From positions 187,510,119 through 187,574,118 of the forward strand of contig NC_081410.1 of NCBI RefSeq assembly GCF_030272615.1: a DNA stretch of 64,000 nucleotides, given 5' to 3'. The first letter of the stretch is position 1. The number at the start of each line of letters is the position of its first letter. The notes below the pieces were generated by a model. It ran no database searches. It was not told the DNA's origin and was given only the letters and a program-made list of their open reading frames with translations. This document shows, piece by piece, positions 34,086-47,338 of the stretch. This DNA is from Cryptomeria japonica. Taxonomy: Eukaryota; Streptophyta; Pinopsida; Cupressales; Cupressaceae. Position numbers and translations under genes: made by a program.

Positions 34086-37000
34086 TTAATTGATTTCATG
34101 AAGGGGTAGAACCCCTAATTCACCTCTCAAATAGGTAAATATAGTCTTTGGTAAGGGCTTAGTGAATATATATGCTAGTTGCTCCTTACTAGAAACATGT
34201 TGTAGTACAACCTCCTTATTCTGAACTTTCTCTCTCAAGAAGTGATATTTAAGCTCAATGTGCTTAGTTCTAGCATGCAATACTAGATTCTTGGAAATTT
34301 TTATTGCACTTGTGTTGTCACAAAATATATTCACCAGTTCAGATATAGGTACTTTGAAACCTTCCAATACATGTTTCATCCAGATTGCTTGAGTGCAGTT
34401 CATAAATGCTACCACATATTCTAGTTTAGCTGTAGATTGGGAAATACAGCTCTGCTTCTTACTCATCCATGATACTAATCTTCCACCAAGAAAGAACACT
34501 CCACCTGTTGTGCTCTTCCGATCGTCCACATTACCTACCCAATCGGCATTGGTATATACCTTGAGATTATAGTCACCATTATATGGACACCACAATCCAT
34601 AATCGACTATTCCTTTCAGATATCTAAGAATCCTTTTGACAGCTACCAAGTGGGATTCTCTTGGACATTTCTGAAAATGAGCTACGATGCCTACTACATG
34701 AGCAATATCTGGTCTGCTATGCACCACATAGTGCAACTTATCAATCATTGACCGGTACTCCTTCTCATTCACCAGTGCTGAATCATCTTCCTTAGTTAGT
34801 TTACAGCCAGCCACTATCAATGTACCAATCAGTTTTCTTTCGTCCATGCCAAAAGTCTTCAATACTTCTTTGACATACTTGGACTGGGTAATAAAGATAC
34901 CCTCTTTCATTTACTAAATTTGTAAACCAATGAAGAACTTTATCTCTCCTATCAAAGACATCTCAAACTCCTCCTTTATTTCATCTGCAAATGCATGACT
35001 CATTTTATCATCTCCTCCAAAGATTATGTCATCCACAAACACTTCACAAATTAGAATCTAATCACCTTCTGATTTGAAGTAGATGTTGCTATCTTCACTT
35101 GTCATCTGAAATCCAATCTTCACAAGATGAGAGTGTAATCTTTCATACCATGCCCTAGGTGCCTATTTTAGTCCATACAAGGCTTTGTGTAATCTACACA
35201 CCATGTCACTATCTTCTGATAAGGAAAACCCATCTGGTTTCTCTATATATACTTCTTCTTCAAGGATTCCATTCAAGAACATAGACTTCACATCCATCTG
35301 ATAAACCTTAAATCCCTTAAATGCTGCAAATGCAAGTAGCATTCGAACACCTTCTAGTCTAGCCATAGGAGCAAAGGTTTCTCCATAGTCTTCTCCCTCC
35401 TTCTGAGCATATCCCTTGCATACAAGCCTAGCCTTGTTCCTTACAACTGTGCCTTCTTCATTCAACTTATTCCTGAAGACCCATTTGGTACCTATGACAT
35501 TTTTATGTTCTGGCCTAGGCACCAAAGACCATGTTGCATTCTTTTTTATATGGTCTAGCTCCTCTTCCATTGCTTTAATCCAATCTTCATCTGTAAGAGC
35601 TTCTCTAGAAGTCTTGGGTTCAAATTCAGAAATCATGTAGGAGTTCTCCTTCACTTTTCTTCTTGTGAGTATCCCTGCATCTTTATCTCCTATGATCTAC
35701 TTTGGATCATGATGCAACTTCACATATCTAGGAATGACTCTAGCCTGATTTGCTAGCTTTTCTTCTTCATCATCACTAACCTCTTCTTCTTCTCTTACTG
35801 TAGCTTCTACCAGTACAGGAATACTAAGATCTTTACAAGTTTCTTTCTTAACCTGTTCCCAAAAGGTTATACCCAGTTCATCTTCCACTTCTTCATTGCA
35901 TGTTTCCTCAGGTTCCTCAGGGGATTCATCAACCTTGACATTGATACTTTCAACAATTTTCTAAGTTCTATTGTTGTAGCACTTGAAATCTTTGCTCTTA
36001 GTGGAATATCCTTGAAATATTCCTTCATCACATTTTGCATGAAATTTGTTCAAATGCTCACCTCTCTTGATATAGCACTTACTACCAAACACTTTAAAGT
36101 AACTCACAGTGGGAGTTTTCCCGGTCCAATACTCATAAGGGATTTTATCTTTGCCTTTCTTGATGAGTACCCAGTTCATAGTATAGACTGCAGTGCTCAC
36201 TGCTTCTCTCCAAAAAGTGTGAGCAACCTTTCCTTGGATCAGCATTGTTCTAGCCACTTCAACTACAGTCTTGTTGTTTCTTTCTTCTATGCCATTCTAT
36301 TGTGGTGTCCTTGGGGTAGACAACTACCTCTTGATATCGTTATCTTCATAGTACTTATTGAATTCATTAGAAGTGAATTCTCCTCCTTGATCAGTTCTCG
36401 GACATTTTATCTTTTTACCACTTTCTTTCTCTACTAATGCTCTGAAAGATTTGAACTTTCCAAATGCTTCAGACTTGTCTTTCAAGAATGTGACCCATAT
36501 CATTCTTGAGCGATCATCAGTAAGAGTCATAAAATACCTATCTCTCTAAATACTTCTAGTTCTCATAGGACCACACAGATCAGTATGCACAAAATCAAGT
36601 AAATTTTCTGCTGAGAAAGACTTACCTTTAAAAGTTGAGGAAGACATCTTCCCAAGTTGACATTCTCTACACAAATAATTCTCAGGTTTGTTCAAAAAAG
36701 GTAATCCTCTTACCACCTTGATCTTACCATCTTTAACAATATTGTCAAAGTTCATATGATAGAGTCTCCTATGCCATATCCAACTATCATCAAACTTAGC
36801 CATTAGAAACTGACTTATCTTGGCATTCAACTGAAATAGGTTACCTCTGGTCTACTTACTAGTGGCAATAAGTTCACCACTCTTCCCAATTATACTGCAG
36901 ACTCCACCTTTGAATTCCAGAACTAGTCCTTTGTCATTCCATTGAGTAACACTCAACAAGTTATGCTTAAGACCTTCTACCCAGTAGACATCATCTGCAC

Positions 37001-38190
37001 TTCTCTTTCCATTCAGTGAGATGGATCCTTTACCTTTCATCGAGCATGGTGCATTGTTGCCAAATCTGACAACAACTCCATCATATTCTTCCAGAGATAG
37101 AAACTTTCTCTGGTCACCAGTCATGTGGTGAGAACAACCACTATCAATTATCCACTCAATAGAGTTGTCAATGCAAGAGACAAGATCTTTCTTGTCAAAC
37201 ACTTTTTCCTTTACTGCTACAAACACTATGTCTTCATTTTCTTCATCTTCTAATTCTTCATCAGTGACACCTTCATCCACAACAACTAGACAATTTCTTT
37301 TGTTTCCTCCTTTATACTTTTTGAACCTCTCTAGTTTATCCTTATTGTCATTGTTAGGACAATTAACAGCTATATATCCTATCTTGTTGCAGGAAAAACA
37401 TTTCAAAGGAAGTTTACCTCTATATTTTCCAGTTCCCTTCGGAAGTCTTTTAGCAAGAAGAGCTTCAAACTCCATTAGAATCTCTTCATCATCCATATCT
37501 TTGCATTGTCTAGATTCATAACTGGTACTAGTTTCTTTTCCTTTTCTGGATGGTACAGTAGATGCTTTAAAGGCTGACTCAGTCTTGTGAACACTACCAT
37601 CATAGCTATTCAACTCATATGCAGTTAACTTTGCAATGATAGAATCTAAGGATACCTTGGTTTTATCAATAGACCTTAGTTCCTAGATAGTAGCAACTCT
37701 GATTGCATAGACAAGTAACAATGATCTAAGAACTTTACTAACAACAGTGGCATCCTTAATCATTCCACCAACACTTTTGATATCTCCAACTACTGTCTTA
37801 ATCCTAAATGCCATATTGCTGAATGGTCTCTCCTTCAACCATCCTCATGTCTTCAAATTTTCCTCTAAGGCTCTCTTCCTTAGCTTTCTTTACATTCTCA
37901 TAACCATCATAAATGGTTTCCAGTGTGTCCCATACCTCCTTAGGAGTGTCCTTGTCTTGTACATCAATAAACTCAATATCTGGCAAGCTACTGACAAGGG
38001 CTTCCATGACTTGCCCATTTTCCTGAATCTCTCTCTTCTGATCATCGGTCAGAGTGCTAGTAGGAATCACACAAGCATTCTCAACATAGCTCCAGTGTTG
38101 AGCACCCATACTCTTAATGTAAATATTCATTCTGTCCTTCCATATCTTGAAGTTATCTCTATTGAACTTAGGACCTTCCCTCTTCATCAT
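34086..38190 (-). pseudogene. Copia gag-pol polyprotein of element B, nonsense-decayed
   Basis: Gag starts at 38190 (MMKREGPKFNRDNFKIWKDR). One extra base near 37800 shifts the frame; from there to the stop at 34086 everything lies in one frame, broken only by stop codons. In order: zinc knuckle CFSCNKIGYIAVNC, where the metal-binding His is Tyr; protease WIIDSGCSHHMTG (about 37138-37155); the integrase zinc region from 36780; the catalytic core, with DQGGEF near 36400; RT from 35590 with FVDDIIFGG near 35030; and RNase H with YTNADW. Stops lie near 37686, 36854, 36546, 36322, 36298, 35961, 35697, 35163, 35058, 34916 and 34913. All fall where Gln is expected, and all but one are TAG. Confidence 0.93.
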
Positions 38191-38247
38191 TACAACAAGA
38201 TCTTTTATGTCAAGCGGTTAAGCTTATATCACCAAGGACCTGGAGTT

Positions 38248-38259
38248 GCTCTGATACCA
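38248..38259 (-). other. Primer binding site of element B
   Basis: TGGTATCAGAGC on the minus strand, two bases inside the 5' LTR end at 38262. Confidence 0.92.
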
Positions 38260-38261
38260 AT

Positions 38262-39709
38262 TGATGAATAATGATGAACAATAGATACCCCAACCAGTAC
38301 TGAGAGGGGGGGGTGAATCAGTACAGGAAAAAAATTTCTTCACAACTTTTCCAATTAAAGCAATACCAACTAGTTGTCATCATCACTAGACTTAACCACA
38401 ACAATAACGGTTAAACACAATAAGACATCAGACACCATAAACTGATAAGTCTAAATACTTCAAATACATTCAATGCTTGATATCAACTTCACCCATAAAC
38501 ATATGCATGTGGTATACCATTAATACCATAACATGATAACTCTACATGTATAATCATTCAACAAAATAATACATAGTCATCACATGAAAAATGCATAACA
38601 CATAACACACAGATTTTTCACGTGGAAACCCAAATGGGAAAAACTACAGTGGGGATGAATACCCACAAGCTTGTTTTTGAACTCTTTTGAAGCTCGCCCT
38701 GTTAAGAGCCTAGTCTGGTTAAAGACTTTACAATAAGGTTTTGCTAAGAACCGATCCTATTAGAGATCACCCGGTTAAGGGATGGCTATATACCCTGTTA
38801 AAGCTTGAAACCCTGTAAGAGGTTACCTCACTAGAGGATTTAAAGAACTCAATGATCTTGAGTCACCTGGTTACAGGTTTTACAATAAACCTGCTAAAGC
38901 TACCCGGTAAAGGGATTTTCCATCTGTTCAAATTTTTAGAAGACAATAGGAAAAACTTCTGATCTAATAACAACACTACATGCCAAGGCAGATACTTTTC
39001 AGTTTCTTTACTCTACAATCACATTTTGTAGTTTTCCTCTTACTGGTCTGGCAAGTATCTCATCACTCGGATACACACACAATATTTCCCAACAACTTTA
39101 CAATAACAAACATCATCGACCTTATAGACAACAGATAGGTCGGTAGCATAAACCCTAAACCCTAAGATGCTTAGGTTTACAACACAGGTGGTCAAATCCT
39201 GACCATCCAAACACATGGCATAGAGTATTACAATTTCGAATAGATCACAAGACAATCTGCATCATTCATTCATCACCGCTCATGGGAATCAGTAACCCAT
39301 CACGCTCTCTTCTCATACCACTAAGAAGAATGATCGTTCCTGAGGTAGACTTCAAATGTGGTTGATCTTCTTATGCAAGATCCTCAAGGAAATCCTTCAC
39401 GTGCACAAAGCTGACGTGACACCTCTTTCTCATTCACATCTCTTAGCTAACTCATCATAGAGTATCATCGATTGCATCACACAAGTGAGATTGCCAAACC
39501 GAAAACCCTAGAGCTGAGACTACCAATCGGTAGTCACACTTAGTGAAACCCTAACACCGGTTCACTGCATCTCCTCATACCTCTTCATACCGATTCACTT
39601 GAACTTTATTGACATCAATGACAACATACATTATCATCATATCAATATACCGGTTCACCATATGCTAACAATATCCAACAATCTCCCCATATGCCAACAA
39701 TATCCAATA
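38262..39709 (-). repeat. 5' LTR of element B
   Basis: 1448 bp, ending TTCATCA at the inner side. The outer end reads TATTGG where the 3' LTR has TGTTGG, one substitution. It contains AAACCCTAAACCCTAA (39150-39165), CCTTATA (39120-39126) and the mini-palindrome region at about 38690-38930. Confidence 0.92.
39120..39165 (-). promoter_or_regulatory. LTR promoter B: double telo-box and TATA
   Basis: On the minus strand two TTAGGGTTTAGGG units precede TATAAGG by about 25 bases, exactly as in A. The 3' LTR copy is at 33274-33319. Confidence 0.55.
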
Positions 39710-39714
39710 GATCT

Positions 39715-41731
39715 AACCCTAAAGGGTAAAAGCATAAACTCGTGTCACACTTTTACAAAGAAAAAGTTTAACACACCAATAACTGTTCAATTTCCTTGCC
39801 ATAAAAGTGTCATTTGCATTTTGATTTTGAAGATGATGTAAACTGATGAAATGTGTAAAAGTTGTTGAGGTTTAAGTCTACTATTTTTTGAATTTTTTTT
39901 GTCAATAATTTATATGCTTTTTTTAGCTTTAAAGTCCATTTTTTTATTGTTGAAAAACGCTGAAAATCAAGGGGTTTAGTTCCCACCACAAAAGAAAATG
40001 TAAATCGACTTATTTTTTTATGATTTTGATATTCATTATAAATGACATATATATAGTGCATGAAAAAAATAAAAAATTTTGATGTAGATTTTCTTTGTTA
40101 TAGCATTTGGAAGTCAAATAGGCCAGAATTTGATGGTTTTTGTCTCCCACCATAATTTGTCTATTCAATTTATGATAATCAAAAAATTAAAAATACCCTT
40201 TTGGAGAAGACTCTCTCTTCTAGTGAACCATATTTTTTTCAATTTTTGTTGAACTAATTCGATACCTTTTTTTTTTTTTTTCAAACCAGCCTGTTATAGA
40301 ACAAAAGAATGCCTAGTCATAGTATTTTTTAATTTTTTATATATTAAATGTAATCAAAACATTAAAAAATTATATGAGTAGAATCATGAATTCGATCTCT
40401 ACAAAAGTGTATTTTTATTTTTTTTAATAAGTTTAATTTACCTATTGAATTTTATTGCCGAAGTGACAAGTTTCAGAAAATCATCATTTTTGTTGATGTG
40501 GCTGCCACTTGGCATTCCACATAGACAGTTTTGGTCAGAAGGATTTCAGCCGAAACTATTCAAAATATTTTTGAGTTTTTATAGTGTAATGTATTGACAT
40601 GATAGAAACCTTCTGACTAGAAGCATTCCGGCCAAAACATTTCCGTCCAGAAATCCATTGCCACACGAGTGCTATGTGGCCGCTAAGTCAGTCCGGCCGA
40701 AAGGGTTCCGATCGAAATCCTTCCAGCTGGAACAGGTACTGTTAGCCTAAAGTGCCACACAAATCGATCCTGCAATCAAATTGATAGTGGTTTCCAAAAT
40801 AATCTGGGATGATCAAGTCTTCTCTATAATTTCACGACACGCTGTAAGTAGGGAATCAATAACCAAAAAACACACCAAAAAACCAAAAAAATAGAAAGCC
40901 AAACTACCTATTTAATGAATGTGTGATCCTAACAGAGAGAATGCATAATAATATCTAGGCGATTGTGTTATGATGACTGAGCGAATGCATAAAACTGAGA
41001 GAGCAAATGCATGAAACTGATAGGGTGAATGCGTGAAACTGATAGGGTGAATACATGACAGATAAACGAACAATCTAAAAAATCTACAAAAAAGCCTAAA
41101 CTTCACCATAATCCTACTAAACAAACTGGGAGGCCCTAGTTAGATCTCTCATCAACCATTCTATATTAAGCAAGTCATATTTCACTCTATATGATAGGAA
41201 TAGGCTGTTGTATCTGTCAATAGCTGGTTGGTCTTGTAGGTCTTGTATCCTTTTTTCTACCTTTAGAATTCATTGATAATGTCTGTTGTGCCTCCTTTAT
41301 TTTGTTGTTCTTTAAGCACCCGAAATCTTCAATTTTACCTTATGTTCCATAAGATGTTATATTGAAAACATCATACAAGGATAAAAATATTTAGATTTGT
41401 AGAATGTAATACAAAATTTAGATAGAATAGAGGATTAATAAATAGGAAAACAAAACAAATAGAATGCCTAAATATGAATGACGAATGTGTAATTATATCT
41501 AAGCGAATGCGTGAAGGTATCAACACAAATGTGTGACCCTAACAGGTCGAATGCATAATTTTTTCTATGTGATTGCGTGATTATGTCTTCATGATTGTGT
41601 GATGTTTGATTCCTCTTTTGTAATCCATACAAAACCTGCAAAAAAAAATCTGAAAATCCGCAAGATTTGCAAAAATCACACAAAAAACACAGAGGGTTCA
41701 TTAGTTGTTCTTCACATCGGGTTCACCAAAA
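39715..41731 (-). other. Leader of Gypsy-type element F, repeat-bearing
   Basis: No gene is visible. The sequence lies inside an LTR that reads on the minus strand (41732-43049). It begins TTTTGGTGAACC, comparable with ATTTGGTGAACC just after the I LTR. Motifs of the type CACGCATTC or ATGCATTCG recur from 40918 to 41060 and from 41465 to 41600, and the I leader has the same kind of motif. The rest is AT-rich. B interrupts the region at 39710. Confidence 0.45.
40925..41060 (-). repeat. 22 bp-type tandem repeat in the F leader
   Basis: Units like AAACTGATAGGGTGAATGCGTG (plus strand) recur four to five times at about 22-base spacing and decay outward. Confidence 0.65.
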
Positions 41732-43049
41732 TGTATATGCTTAAAATCATCATTTCTTAACAGGAAACAAGGAAAATCACGAATCCCTTAACTATTCAAG
41801 CAATTCAAACATAAACCAATGAAATAGATGCATAATAGAATCAAATTTAAACAATATAAAACTCCCTATTCTGCATCATAGCTTCCATTGTTCTTCTCTT
41901 CTTTGTGGTATGATGGCTTTCAGATATTGCATTGATGACTCTTATTCAAAGTTCGTGATTGTTGAAAAATGAAGATTGAATGCTGAATTTATAGATTTTT
42001 GGGTGAGATTGATTGAGAGATGGAACAAAATGATTAAGAGGTGGAACTTGGGTGAGCTCACATGGTGATTGATAGTTGAAATGCTGATTTGGAGGTGGAA
42101 TAGAATTGATTGAATAGTTAATTGAGTCAACTGATTGAGAAAAAAGTTGATTGAAAGATGAAAAAGAATGATTGGAGGAGAATTAAAGAATGATGTAATT
42201 AATCAATTTATTGAAATGATCAATTAAAATAGATGGAGTAGTTAATTGAGATGACTGATTGAATGTTTTTTGGAAAAAAACAAAGTGGAAAATAGAAATA
42301 GGAATTGAAAAGATAATGAATTTAATTAATTAATTAATTTAGCATGTTCTTGCACTTTGACTTTGATTTTTAATTTAATCTTTGCATGAGACTTAATTTA
42401 AATATTGAATTTTTATTTTAAATTGAATTTGTTATTTGAATATATTTAAAACTTGACTCTGGAATTCAATTTTATTTTTGAAATCATGCACATGTATTTG
42501 AATTTAGGAAGAAATTAGAAGAATATGAATTTGAATTTGGAGAATTAATGAAATTAAATGAAATTGGAAGAACTAATAAAATTAAATGAAATTAGAATTT
42601 GGGGATTTGGAATTAGAATTAATTAGCTAATTAAATGACTTAAGGAATCTATTTAATTATTTAGAAATTGAATTTAATTAAATAATAAATATTATTTAAA
42701 TTAAAGAATTAAATCACAATTAGTAAAATAAATAATATTTAGAAAAAGGTTGAATGATTAATTGAATAGAGATAGAAATTGAAATTGAATTTATTTAAAC
42801 AATAAAGATTATTTAAATTGAAGGATTAATAATCACAATTAATTAAATAATAAATATTTAATTAACATTAGAAAATGGTTTAAGTGATTAAATGATGATA
42901 TAATTGAAATATAATAATTAGTAAGATGATGAAGAAATATGAATTTAGAAGAATAAGATTAATTAGCTTAATTAAATAATTAAAGAATTATTTAATCAAT
43001 TAGAGGAATATTTGGTACATGATCAATAAAACATTTTTAGGTGTCTAGA
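41732..43049 (-). repeat. LTR of element F (Gypsy type, 5' LTR orientation)
   Basis: On the minus strand it starts TCTAGACACCTAAAAATG at 43049, close to TGTAGACATCTAAAAATG of E and TGTAGACACCTAAAATG of I, and ends GCATATACA. It has a TATA box, TCTATAAATTC (about 41982-41992), and a highly AT-rich U3. No second copy is in the window. The minus-strand sequence to its left, now broken by A-D, may be its internal region. Confidence 0.6.
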
Positions 43050-43892
43050 AATATGACACCCTTTATTTCACAACTATATTTCTGAGGCATCCATCCTATT
43101 TACATGGAAAAAGAGAAGCAAAAGTAGAGCCAAAAATTAAAAAATAAGACCTATAGTTGAGGAAGATCATCCATATGATAGAAAGAAACTAATATATGAA
43201 CATACATTCAAATTTGAAATTTGAAGAGAGAAAAAAGAAAATATTGATGGATTTAATCATTGCTTCCAACACTATCCTTCCAAGACGTGCATGTATTTTG
43301 AGCTCTGTTGCAAACTCTGAGATCTAAAATCCTTGTGAAATTGTTGCTTGAAGGATTTAAACAAATAACACTTACACTATGTAGGAATAAAACTCATAAA
43401 TAAAATTGAAACTAAAAATACTAAAACATTCTGAAATAAAGAATTCAATAAATTTGCTTGAGCTGTGCATACAACAATAAAAACAAACTGATCTGAATTC
43501 ATTCAAAAAAGCCATACAGGCAATGCAAATATATAGTAGTCTTTACAATAAAAGAAAGCAAAATAAGCCAGCAGTTCTAAACTTAGAAAACTAGAAGTTC
43601 ATCATGTGCTAAAGGCATGTTATTAACCATTGATCATGCAAAACTAAAAATAGGAGGTAGTTCATGAATTCAAATGCAATGAATTATTATCCTAAACTAA
43701 GTCTACCACCGTAAGAGAAACTAAAGATGGCAAGAGAAACTAAACATCATAGGAAACCTTAAATTATGGTAGCAATAGTTGAGATCCACCGAAAATAGGT
43801 TTTTTGCAGCTAAGTAAAAACTACTAAAAATAAAACTATTAGTGTTGTAGTGCATCGTTGTGAAGCCTAAGAAGGCACATTCATGCATGTCT
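43050..43892. other. No gene seen
   Basis: AT-rich intergenic sequence between the F LTR and the Copia fragment J. I see no domain, LTR terminus or RNA gene. The part next to J may be its 3' untranslated region. Confidence 0.5.
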
Positions 43893-45960
43893 TCAATATC
43901 CTCTTGGATGAACAATGGAGATGAGACCCAATTGATTCTTTAACTGAACAAAACTAGTTGTAGGAAGGGCTTTGGTAAATATATCGACAACTTGCTTGGA
44001 TGTAGGACAAATATGTAATTCCACATGCCCTTCTTGAACTAAATCACGAATGAAGTGGTGGAAAATTTCAATGTTTTTGGTGCATGCATAAAAGATTGGA
44101 TTCTTTGTCATGGAAATTATATTGTTATTATCACAAAAAAAGGTAGTTGGATATTCCTGAATCAAATGAAGATCTTCCAGGATCCTACATATCCAAATAG
44201 CCTGAAACTAGTTGTTTTTGCTGCAATGTATTTTGCTTCTATAGAAGAGCGAGCCATGATTTCTTGTTTCTTACTGCTCCATGAAATAGCTCCAAAACAA
44301 AGTGAGAAATCATGACCAGAAGTGGATTTTATGTCATCAACTGAATCGGCCCAATCCAAATCCATGTAACCAACTAGTTCAAAATTGTCAGTAGGAGAGT
44401 AATTAATGCCCAAATTTTGTGTACCACTCAAATACCTTAGGATCCTCTTTGCATCTCGCTAATGAGTCTCATCTGGATCCTGCATGAACCTAGAGATAAG
44501 GCTCCAACATACATAATATCAGGTCGAGTAGTAGTGAGATACATAAGGCTCTCAACCAAACTTCTATATAATATGACATCTACCTTGGAGCTTGCATCTT
44601 CCTTAGTCAATTTCTCACCAAGTGCTACAGGAAAGACAACTGAAGTGCATGATGTCATTATAAACTTATTTAACAAATAAAATTGATATACCTTCATAAT
44701 GTAGTTGCACCTCCATACCAAGAAAATAGTGCATGAGTCCCAAATCAAACATATCAAATCCCTTCTTCATTTTAGCTTGAAATTTCTCCATGAGAGGTGT
44801 GCTATTACCTATATAAATGAGATCATCCACATAAATACAAACACTGAGAATATCATTACCTAAACATTAGATATAAAGGGTAGGCTTAGAGGGACTTCGA
44901 TGGAAGCCTTTTTTTAGAAAATAACCGTCAATCCTTGCATACCATGCATGTGGAGCTTGCTTCAATCTATAGAGTGCTTTCTTCAATTTGTAAATCAACT
45001 TTTCTTTACTTGGAATTTCATAGCCAATAGGTTGGTCCACATAGACCTCCTCATCAATATAAGCATTCAAGAAGGGCGATTTCATGTCCATCTGGTAAAC
45101 TGGCCACTTATGTGTGCAACAATATCCAAGATAATCTTAACTGTATCAAATCTTGAAATATGAGTAAAGGTTTCTAAATAATTTATTCCAGGGGTTTGAG
45201 AAAATCCTTGTGCAACCAATCTTTCCTTGTGTCTTTTCACAGAACCATCAACATGATACTTAACCTTGTAGATCCATTTCACACCAATGACTTGTTTTCC
45301 CTTAGGAAGTTGCACTAACTCTCATGTATGATTTTCTTCAATGGCATCCATCTCTTCATTCATTGCATCAATCCAAACTTGTTCTTTAATTTCTTCTTCA
45401 TACACAAAAGGCTCAACCTAAATGGAATTAAACAAAGCAAAATTTGATGGTGGTATCAATATCAGAGCTCCTTTAATAAATTTCATGAAAACTCCGTACC
45501 TTTTAGAAAGGGCTTGGACTGGATTCTAAACTTGAGCTATGAATTAATGATAAACTATCTAGAGAATTCAGTGGACTAGAACTTGGAGGGATCACACTTG
45601 AGCTAGAACTTCCACTTGAACTTGTGGGTAGAGGAGCACGAGTATCTTCAATACCCATGATGATTGGTGTGGTTTGTTGATCACCTGTCTTCCATTGCCA
45701 AACTCCCCCTTCATTAAAAACCACATCTCGACTAATGATCCATTTCTTTGTGTCAGGATTGTAAAATTTATACCCTTTTGTATCATCTGAATAGCCCATA
45801 AATATGCAAAGATAAGATTTTGCATCCAACTTCTTTTGTGTCTTATCTGAAACATGAACATAGGCCTATCAATAATTATCAAAGAAGGAAAGAATTTGTA
45901 ATCCATATCATTAAAAAATAATGTTCTGTTAAATCTATTGAAATCCATGTGCTCAATATC
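43893..45960 (-). pseudogene. Copia pol fragment J: integrase end, RT, RNase H
   Basis: A 5'-truncated pol on the minus strand, of a lineage different from A-D. It starts with the integrase C-terminal signature (CIFMGYSDDTKGYKFYNP, SRDVVFNE), then RT (KGKQVIGVKWIYKVKYHVDG, DMKSPFLNAYIDEEVYVDQP, YVDDLIYIG near 44820) and RNase H (DLDWADSVDDIKSTSG, SSIEAKYIAA, CDNNNIISMTKNP, DIFTKALP). At least five frame changes and several stops break it. No LTR, primer site or polypurine tract could be assigned. It looks older than A-D. Confidence 0.87.
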
Positions 45961-47338
45961 ACCATCAATTTACTAACAAATAACTTCATGCATGAGTAGC
46001 CCTCTATAATTGCTTAGTGGAAATATTTTTTAGAAGTGAATTAAGCATATAGTGAAGGAAGCTAAATATGGAACAATTCAATCAAACAAAGTTATAGATC
46101 TTAAGAAATACCAGAAGAGTACATTAACTAAAGGCACTGGATACTTGGGAATCAAATTAGAGGAACACATTAAGATGTCTCTAGTAATTTACAATATTTT
46201 GATCTTGAATTGAATATTTTGAATACAAATACATTGCTCCACTTCTCCCAACCACACAACCCTATCCTCAATTGTTTAGAATAAATCCCTCATAAAATGT
46301 ATTGTTTAAAGATAGCAAAAACAACAAAAGAAACCAAGCTCTAAAGAAAAAGCAATAAATTCACACTTTATTCACTAGCTCATAAGCATTGACTATGACA
46401 ACAATCATGATGAGTACCTATTAAATTTGTTCTCATTTTCTCTGTTTTGTTCTGATAAGAGTTGGAGTTCCAACTGCATGGTAGAAATATATGCAATATG
46501 TGGAAGTATAAACAAGGCACGTGTAGGTGTAGAGCACACAATTTTTTTTTCTTTCGTGTTAATTATAAATCGTGGCAAGCTAATCACCAATCAAAGAAAG
46601 AATAGAGTGACATTGAAGATACAGTTTCATGCTATTTTGTGTCTTTTGCTAAATAGATTTTTTTTATAAAAACATAAAAAAGAGGGTAATTTACAATGAC
46701 CACTCAACAATGAGATTTTGGTTTTGGTTTTGTTTTGAGATTTTGTAGAGTAGGTGGAGAGCCACTTGCATCAAATCCAAAATTCATAAAGAATACAACA
46801 ATAACAATCTAATATACTGAATGAAGAAGCTAAAAAAAATTGATTATCGTGAATGTGTTGCTTAAACAATGAAGACGATTATGCAATTAATTTACAAGGT
46901 GACGATGCAGTAAAATATCTTAAAAGAGATCAAATAAAATCAAATAAAATCATATATTTACCAAGGGCATTTACTTATGCAATTATTGAATTGTTTTGTG
47001 AGTTGTGTTAAATTAATTAGAATCAATCAAATCTACTACATTAAATAAAAATGAACAAAACAACAAACAATGTATTGCATAGCGAATGCAAGATTTTTGG
47101 CATGAGATAGGTTTCAGGTGAAAACCCCAAGCTATATATCCTATCAACTAATCAACTAATTATACCAGATTCATAAAAACAAAATGTATCTTGTTCATGA
47201 TATTTCACACTTATTGATTATGATAATGTTAAGGAATATTTTTTATTTTAAGTGAATAAATATTTATATATATTATTATAGAATATTTCAATTCATTGAA
47301 TATTATTGATGAGAATAATGGTATGTAATATAGAAGTT
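45961..47338. other. No gene seen
   Basis: AT-rich DNA between J and G. Short frames here have no recognisable domain. The last five bases, AAGTT (47334-47338), match AAGTC at 49836-49840 and are the probable target duplication of G. Confidence 0.5.

Larger units (their letters stand above)
28865..39709 (-). mobile_element. Copia element B, 3' LTR split by K
   Basis: On the minus strand, the 5' LTR is 38262-39709, the internal region 33852-38261, and the 3' LTR 28865-33851 minus the nested K. Flanks GATTT (28860-28864) and GATCT (39710-39714) differ by one base and are the likely target duplication. Without K the element is about 7.3 kb. It is closely related to A. Confidence 0.92.

Noticed and set aside
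1-39709. TAG read as an amino acid (recoded stop)
   Set aside because: Other lesions (frameshifts, TGA, TAA, lost catalytic residues) accompany the TAG codons, and C-to-T decay explains them more simply.
44055-44315. Plus-strand 86-codon frame
   Set aside because: It is antisense to the RNase H of fragment J, which has clear family motifs.
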